Positions 60,175 to 64,000 of a stretch of 64,000 bases of DNA are shown here, one piece after another (within the stretch, counting starts at the first letter, position 1; every line of letters begins with the position of its first letter). A program made the position numbers and the translations under genes. Location of the stretch: the NCBI GenBank assembly GCA_023417785.1, contig JAEZEH010000155.1, positions 79,627 through 143,626 of the forward strand, given 5' to 3'. The notes under the pieces were generated by a model, which worked only from the letters and a program-made list of their open reading frames with translations, was not told where the DNA came from and made no database searches. Source of the stretch: Bacteroidota bacterium (GTDB lineage: Bacteria; Bacteroidota; Bacteroidia; Cytophagales; Cyclobacteriaceae).

Positions 60175-62334
60175 TTAGAACGTTATCTGATCGGTAAGAA
60201 GAATGTTAGCCGAAGAATTCCCTACCATGATGGTAAACTTTCCGGGCTCAAGAAACCACTGCTTCCGCTTGTCATCGTAGTACTGGAACGCCGACTCCGG
60301 CAGGTCAATCTGAACCTCCTTTGCTTCACCGGGCTGCAGGAAGACCTTGGAGAATCCCTTCAATTCCTTTTCAGGACGCTCAACTGAAGCTTCGTCGTCT
60401 TTCACATAGATCTGAACAACTTCAGCACCCGGTACCTTACCGGTATTTCTCACAGTAACCTTTACACTGGCCTTGTTGTCAGCTGCAGTGATTGAAAGGT
60501 TCTCCATTTCAAATGTCGTATACGACAACCCATGTCCGAAAGCATAAAGAGGTTCAACCTTCTTTGTATCGAAGTACCGGTATCCGACCAGGAGCCCTTC
60601 GTTGTAGTGGACAACACCATTCTGTCCGGGGTATTCACCCATCGCATGCGCGGGCGAATCTTCAAGTTTCTTCGGGAAGGTCATAGGCAATTTCCCTGAA
60701 GGATTGGTTTTTCCAAAGAGGATATTGGCAAGCGCCGTTCCCCCTTCCATACCTGGGTACCAGGCCTGGATTACTGCCTTTGCATTTGTGTTCCATGGGG
60801 TCATATCGGTGGCGGCACCACCATACAGGATCACCACATTATTTGTGTTGGCCTTCTGGATTTCGGCGATAAGCCGATCTTGTTCAAAAGGCAGTTTCAT
60901 TGAAGGTTTATCGACGCTTTCGGAATCAAAAGCATTGTCATTCCACGCATCCGAATAACCGTGTATCCAACCCCCTACATATACGACGAGATCTGACATC
61001 GCGGCGAGACGTGATGCGTCTTGTATCAGTTTGGGATCCGCTTTGCCGTCTTTTGAGATAACATATCCGGGAGCATAGGCAACTTTGATATTTTCATCAG
61101 CAAGTTTCCGGATGCCTTCCAGCGCAGTTACTTCATACTTGGCATTAACCTGCGAACTACCTCCGGCGCCGGCATGTTTGCGGTCTGCATTTGCACCAAT
61201 CACGGCAATAGTGCGCACGTTGGATAAAGGCAGCACGTTATCGTTCTTAAGCAACACAATGCCTTCTTCAGCCACTTTTAAAGCAGTGGCCTGATGGTCT
61301 GACGTGTTCAGCGAACCTGCAGGCCTGTTACCGAACATGTGCGTCTTGAACATAATGCGAAGGATACGACGGACTTTGTCGTCGATGATCTTTTCGTCGA
61401 CTTGCCCACTCTCCACCAGTGTTACAACTGTGTCGCCGAGGAAATACTTACCGTAATCAGGATTTGGTCCCAGCGCGAGGTCGGTACCCATTTCGAGATC
61501 AGTGCCATTGTGAATAGCTTCCATGGTATTGTGCACAGCACCCCAGTCGCTCATCAGTACACCTTTGAAACCCCATTCACCCTTGAGGATCGTATTGACG
61601 AGATATTCATTGTGTGTTGCATACTGGCCGCGAAACTTATTGTACGATCCCATCACTGTGTTTGCATCGCCCTCCTGAACCGCAGCACGGAATCCTGGCA
61701 GGTATATTTCCCTCAGTGCGCGCTCACTCATTTCAACGTTGATGGTATTTCGTTCAATCTCCTGATTGTTTGCCGCGTAATGTTTTACACTGGTAGACAC
61801 ACCCTGGTCCTGCACGCCTTTCACATATCCAACAACCATTTTACTGGTCAGAAACGGATCTTCACTCAGGTATTCGAAATTGCGACCATTCAAAGGAGTC
61901 CGGATAATGTTAACGCCCGGGCCCAGAATGACATCCTTACCCCTTGCATTGGCTTCGGCGCCAAGGACTTTCCCGTATTCGTAGCCAAGCTCGGGATTCC
62001 AGGTGGACGCCAACGTTACCCCTACCGGTAGATACGTTACCGAATCAGCCACGCCTTCGTCGGGAGCATAGTCCGTACCATGCTCCTTGCGAACGCCATG
62101 AGGTCCGTCGGACATTTTCCAGGACGGTATACCAAGACGTGCGACGCCGCCTGAAGTAAATGACGACTCCGAATGTATCATAGCCACTTTCTCCGCTATG
62201 GTCATAGCCGATATCAGTGAGTCTATCCGGCTCTCAACGCGATCGGTCGTGGCAACTTTCTCGGAAGTCGAACATGAATAAAAAATAATAATCCCGACGA
62301 GTGCCGGGATCAGCTTTGTCAAACGCTTGCTCAT
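60175..62334 (-). CDS. Glycoside hydrolase family 3 beta-glucosidase lipoprotein
   Basis: About 719 residues from the ATG ending at 62334 (MSKRLTKLIPALVGIIIFYSC), giving a lipoprotein signal; a start at 62373 is possible but adds a polar leader. The TIM-barrel domain (to about 330) has KMSDGPHGVRKE, GPGVNIIRTPLNGRNFEYLSEDP, and the nucleophile Asp in GVLMSDWGAVH. The alpha/beta sandwich domain (about 345-560) and a C-terminal fibronectin III-like domain (VKVTVRNTGKVPGAEVVQIYV) complete the bgl architecture. It releases glucose from beta-linked oligosaccharides and lies just behind the GH9 gene. Confidence 0.93.
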   Translation of the reverse strand: MSKRLTKLIPALVGIIIFYSCSTSEKVATTDRVESRIDSLISAMTIAEKVAMIHSESSFTSGGVARLGIPSWKMSDGPHGVRKEHGTDYAPDEGVADSVTYLPVGVTLASTWNPELGYEYGKVLGAEANARGKDVILGPGVNIIRTPLNGRNFEYLSEDPFLTSKMVVGYVKGVQDQGVSTSVKHYAANNQEIERNTINVEMSERALREIYLPGFRAAVQEGDANTVMGSYNKFRGQYATHNEYLVNTILKGEWGFKGVLMSDWGAVHNTMEAIHNGTDLEMGTDLALGPNPDYGKYFLGDTVVTLVESGQVDEKIIDDKVRRILRIMFKTHMFGNRPAGSLNTSDHQATALKVAEEGIVLLKNDNVLPLSNVRTIAVIGANADRKHAGAGGSSQVNAKYEVTALEGIRKLADENIKVAYAPGYVISKDGKADPKLIQDASRLAAMSDLVVYVGGWIHGYSDAWNDNAFDSESVDKPSMKLPFEQDRLIAEIQKANTNNVVILYGGAATDMTPWNTNAKAVIQAWYPGMEGGTALANILFGKTNPSGKLPMTFPKKLEDSPAHAMGEYPGQNGVVHYNEGLLVGYRYFDTKKVEPLYAFGHGLSYTTFEMENLSITAADNKASVKVTVRNTGKVPGAEVVQIYVKDDEASVERPEKELKGFSKVFLQPGEAKEVQIDLPESAFQYYDDKRKQWFLEPGKFTIMVGNSSANILLTDQITF

Positions 62335-62382
62335 AGGTTGAATCTGTTTATAAGTAGAATTTCTTTTAATCATAATACGTCT

Positions 62383-64000
62383 TTAATGTCCGGCTTTCGT
62401 TTGTAGCGCTTCCACCGCCCCCGAAAGGTAAATCAGTGGGGCGTTCCAGTTAATCGCAATTTCATTCGAAGCATATGAACACACATCGTCGACAAAAGCT
62501 TCTTCGGCGATAGCAGAAGGATAGTTGCACTTATCCTGCATGCCGGGGTTCGGTCCACCGCTAAGCATACCCGGAATTGGTTCGGAAATTCCATCCGCTT
62601 CCGAAGGCCGATGGTGAGGATGCATCGGATATTTCGATCCAAATCCGGTTACAAAACTATATCCTGTGGCGTTTCGTCCGAGCAGGTAGTCGAGATTGCT
62701 CAGGGCCAGATCCAGGTATCGCCTGTCATCCGTAATGCGATACGCCTGTATCAGCGCAACGCCCTGGTTAGCCGCAACAGAGCTACTACCCCAGATGTAG
62801 TCACGAGCAGATCTCCCCATAACGGTTCTGAAAGCGCGTGACTCCACACCTTCACCGAGTTCATTGACAAACGACACCAATTGTGTTCGGATGGCATCGA
62901 GGTGCGCAGGTACACTTTCATTGAGTTGATCCGCGAAGCGCAGGATGCTGTAATAGCCCAGGGCCCTGACCTGATTCCACGAGGGCAGCTGAAAGGTTAC
63001 TTCGCTCACGGGAAGATACTCGAGAAATGTTTTGTCCCGTGTAGTTACAAATAACTCCGACGCCGCCCAGGCAAATTCATCTTTCAAATCACGGTCGCCA
63101 TATGCGCCGGTGACGATGTCGGGATTGAATTGTTTGTTCAGCTTTTCCTGTTCGTAGAGGACATCCGGATTTTCTATCGCCCATTTCCAGGCTCTTTTCG
63201 AAGCCGCGACACAACTGTCGGCAAGGCCGGGAAACTGTTGTTCAAAATCTTTGTAGATTCTTCCTGCCTGCGCAGTAACGGCGGCAAAGTTAAGCGCAGC
63301 GCTCGTACCTTTTTGTACGACGTAACGTTCTTTGGTAGCTTCATGAGGCATCACCATTCCGTCGAAGCCAGGGTTAGTCAGCTTGTGATAGACACCGCCA
63401 TCGTTGGGATCCTGCATGGCCAGAAGCCAGCGCAGATTCCAGCGGATTTCATCAAGCAGGTCAGGCACACCGTTTCCACTTTCCGGGATGTTTAATTCGA
63501 CCTCGGCATAATACAACGGGAAGTCTTCATAGGCCGCCAGCATCGTTCCCATGGTGATGCCGCTGTTGACGACATACTTGTTGTAGTCACCGGCATCGTA
63601 CCAGCCTTTGGGCGCGGAAAGCACAGTACCCACAGGGCGCGCATCGGACGCGGCGGATTCGTGGACCAGAATTCTGGTGTCGGGATGTCCTGCGGGCCGG
63701 GCCCACGTTCCGGCGAAGCGTTCCCCAAGCGGAATAGACATCCGCTGGAAGTAATAATTTTTGATCGCGGCTTTTGCCAGTTCCTGATGAACGTTGCGCC
63801 TGATCTCAAATGGATAGCTTTGTCCCGCACCCGGTATGACAAGTACGTACCGGCCTTCATTTGTGAGTTCACTAAAATCGGCTGTCTGATATTTCTTATC
63901 GGAAAAGTCGGATTTTACCGCCTGGGAAAGTACGCCTTTGAAAACGACCTCACTTTGATCGACGGAACGTATTTCAAAATCGCGTAAATCGTCGCCGAGG
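62383..64000 (-). CDS. Glycoside hydrolase family 9 endoglucanase, N-terminus cut by window edge
   Basis: The frame runs open past 63741 to the right edge, so at least 539 residues are present and the start is outside. The first about 85 residues are an immunoglobulin-like CelD_N-type domain (EVVFKGVLSQ, GRYVLVIPGAGQSYPFEI). The (alpha/alpha)6 catalytic barrel follows: LSAPKGWYDAGDYNKYVVNS holds the catalytic-base Asp pair, and SNEIAINWNAPLIYL holds the general-acid Glu. The His in MHPHHRPSE matches the GH9 signature. With the GH3 gene 48 bp downstream it forms a cellulose or beta-glucan degrading pair. Confidence 0.93.
   Translation of the reverse strand, partial: LGDDLRDFEIRSVDQSEVVFKGVLSQAVKSDFSDKKYQTADFSELTNEGRYVLVIPGAGQSYPFEIRRNVHQELAKAAIKNYYFQRMSIPLGERFAGTWARPAGHPDTRILVHESAASDARPVGTVLSAPKGWYDAGDYNKYVVNSGITMGTMLAAYEDFPLYYAEVELNIPESGNGVPDLLDEIRWNLRWLLAMQDPNDGGVYHKLTNPGFDGMVMPHEATKERYVVQKGTSAALNFAAVTAQAGRIYKDFEQQFPGLADSCVAASKRAWKWAIENPDVLYEQEKLNKQFNPDIVTGAYGDRDLKDEFAWAASELFVTTRDKTFLEYLPVSEVTFQLPSWNQVRALGYYSILRFADQLNESVPAHLDAIRTQLVSFVNELGEGVESRAFRTVMGRSARDYIWGSSSVAANQGVALIQAYRITDDRRYLDLALSNLDYLLGRNATGYSFVTGFGSKYPMHPHHRPSEADGISEPIPGMLSGGPNPGMQDKCNYPSAIAEEAFVDDVCSYASNEIAINWNAPLIYLSGAVEALQTKAGH

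Noticed and set aside
61339..62031. Plus-strand frame of 230 codons
   Set aside because: It lies antisense to the well-supported GH3 gene and shows no domain, so it is a shadow of that gene.

Overview
The window reads as chromosomal DNA of a Bacteroidota bacterium, most likely a soil or aquatic member of the Cytophagales; that rank is inferred. The evidence is a SusC/SusD pair with an ECF sigma and FecR anti-sigma factor, Bacteroidota-type lipoprotein signals, a TamL/TamB pair and many secreted glycoside hydrolases. About 50 protein genes are visible, most on the minus strand. I saw no rRNA, tRNA, CRISPR array, transposase or prophage.

Left part (1-22.5 kb): a secreted WD40/caspase-like protease runs off the left edge. 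A glycan-utilisation locus follows, read right to left: ECF sigma, FecR, SusC with an STN domain, SusD, GH43, GH2, GH43, galactokinase, UDP-glucose 4-epimerase, mutarotase and a Na+/galactose-type symporter. It looks built for a beta-galactose glycan with possible arabinose decoration: outer-membrane capture, extracytoplasmic cleavage, Na+-driven uptake and entry into the Leloir pathway. galT is missing from the window. A large lipoprotein with cytochrome c, PA14 and sugar-dehydrogenase-like propeller domains sits to its right.

Middle (22.8-48.7 kb): an envelope and stress island. It holds an AsmA/DUF748-like protein, a FAD/Rieske oxidoreductase, DUF892, YtxH, lmo0937, DUF1328, DUF4142 and YqjE-like small proteins, a glycosyltransferase/UDP-galactopyranose mutase/GH1 operon, an MlaEFD-type lipid ABC system, an OmpA lipoprotein, BrkB, an SDR and topoisomerase IB. 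Inside it lies a four-gene signalling operon: rpoN (sigma-54), an NtrC-type activator and two cytosolic histidine kinases. Twelve transcription units of the island and its flanks share a promoter-like GGCAY element followed by a T-rich stretch, 35-76 bp before the start codon; most also carry a GTAGAA/TTCTAC site further upstream. I regard this candidate regulon as the most interesting signal in the window.

Right part (48.7-64 kb): tamL-tamB, an AI-2E-family permease, a noncoding array of about 180-bp repeats each centred on a GC-rich palindrome, a Tat-exported sugar isomerase-like protein, a NYN/LOTUS protein, and a GH3 beta-glucosidase with a GH9 endoglucanase that runs off the right edge.
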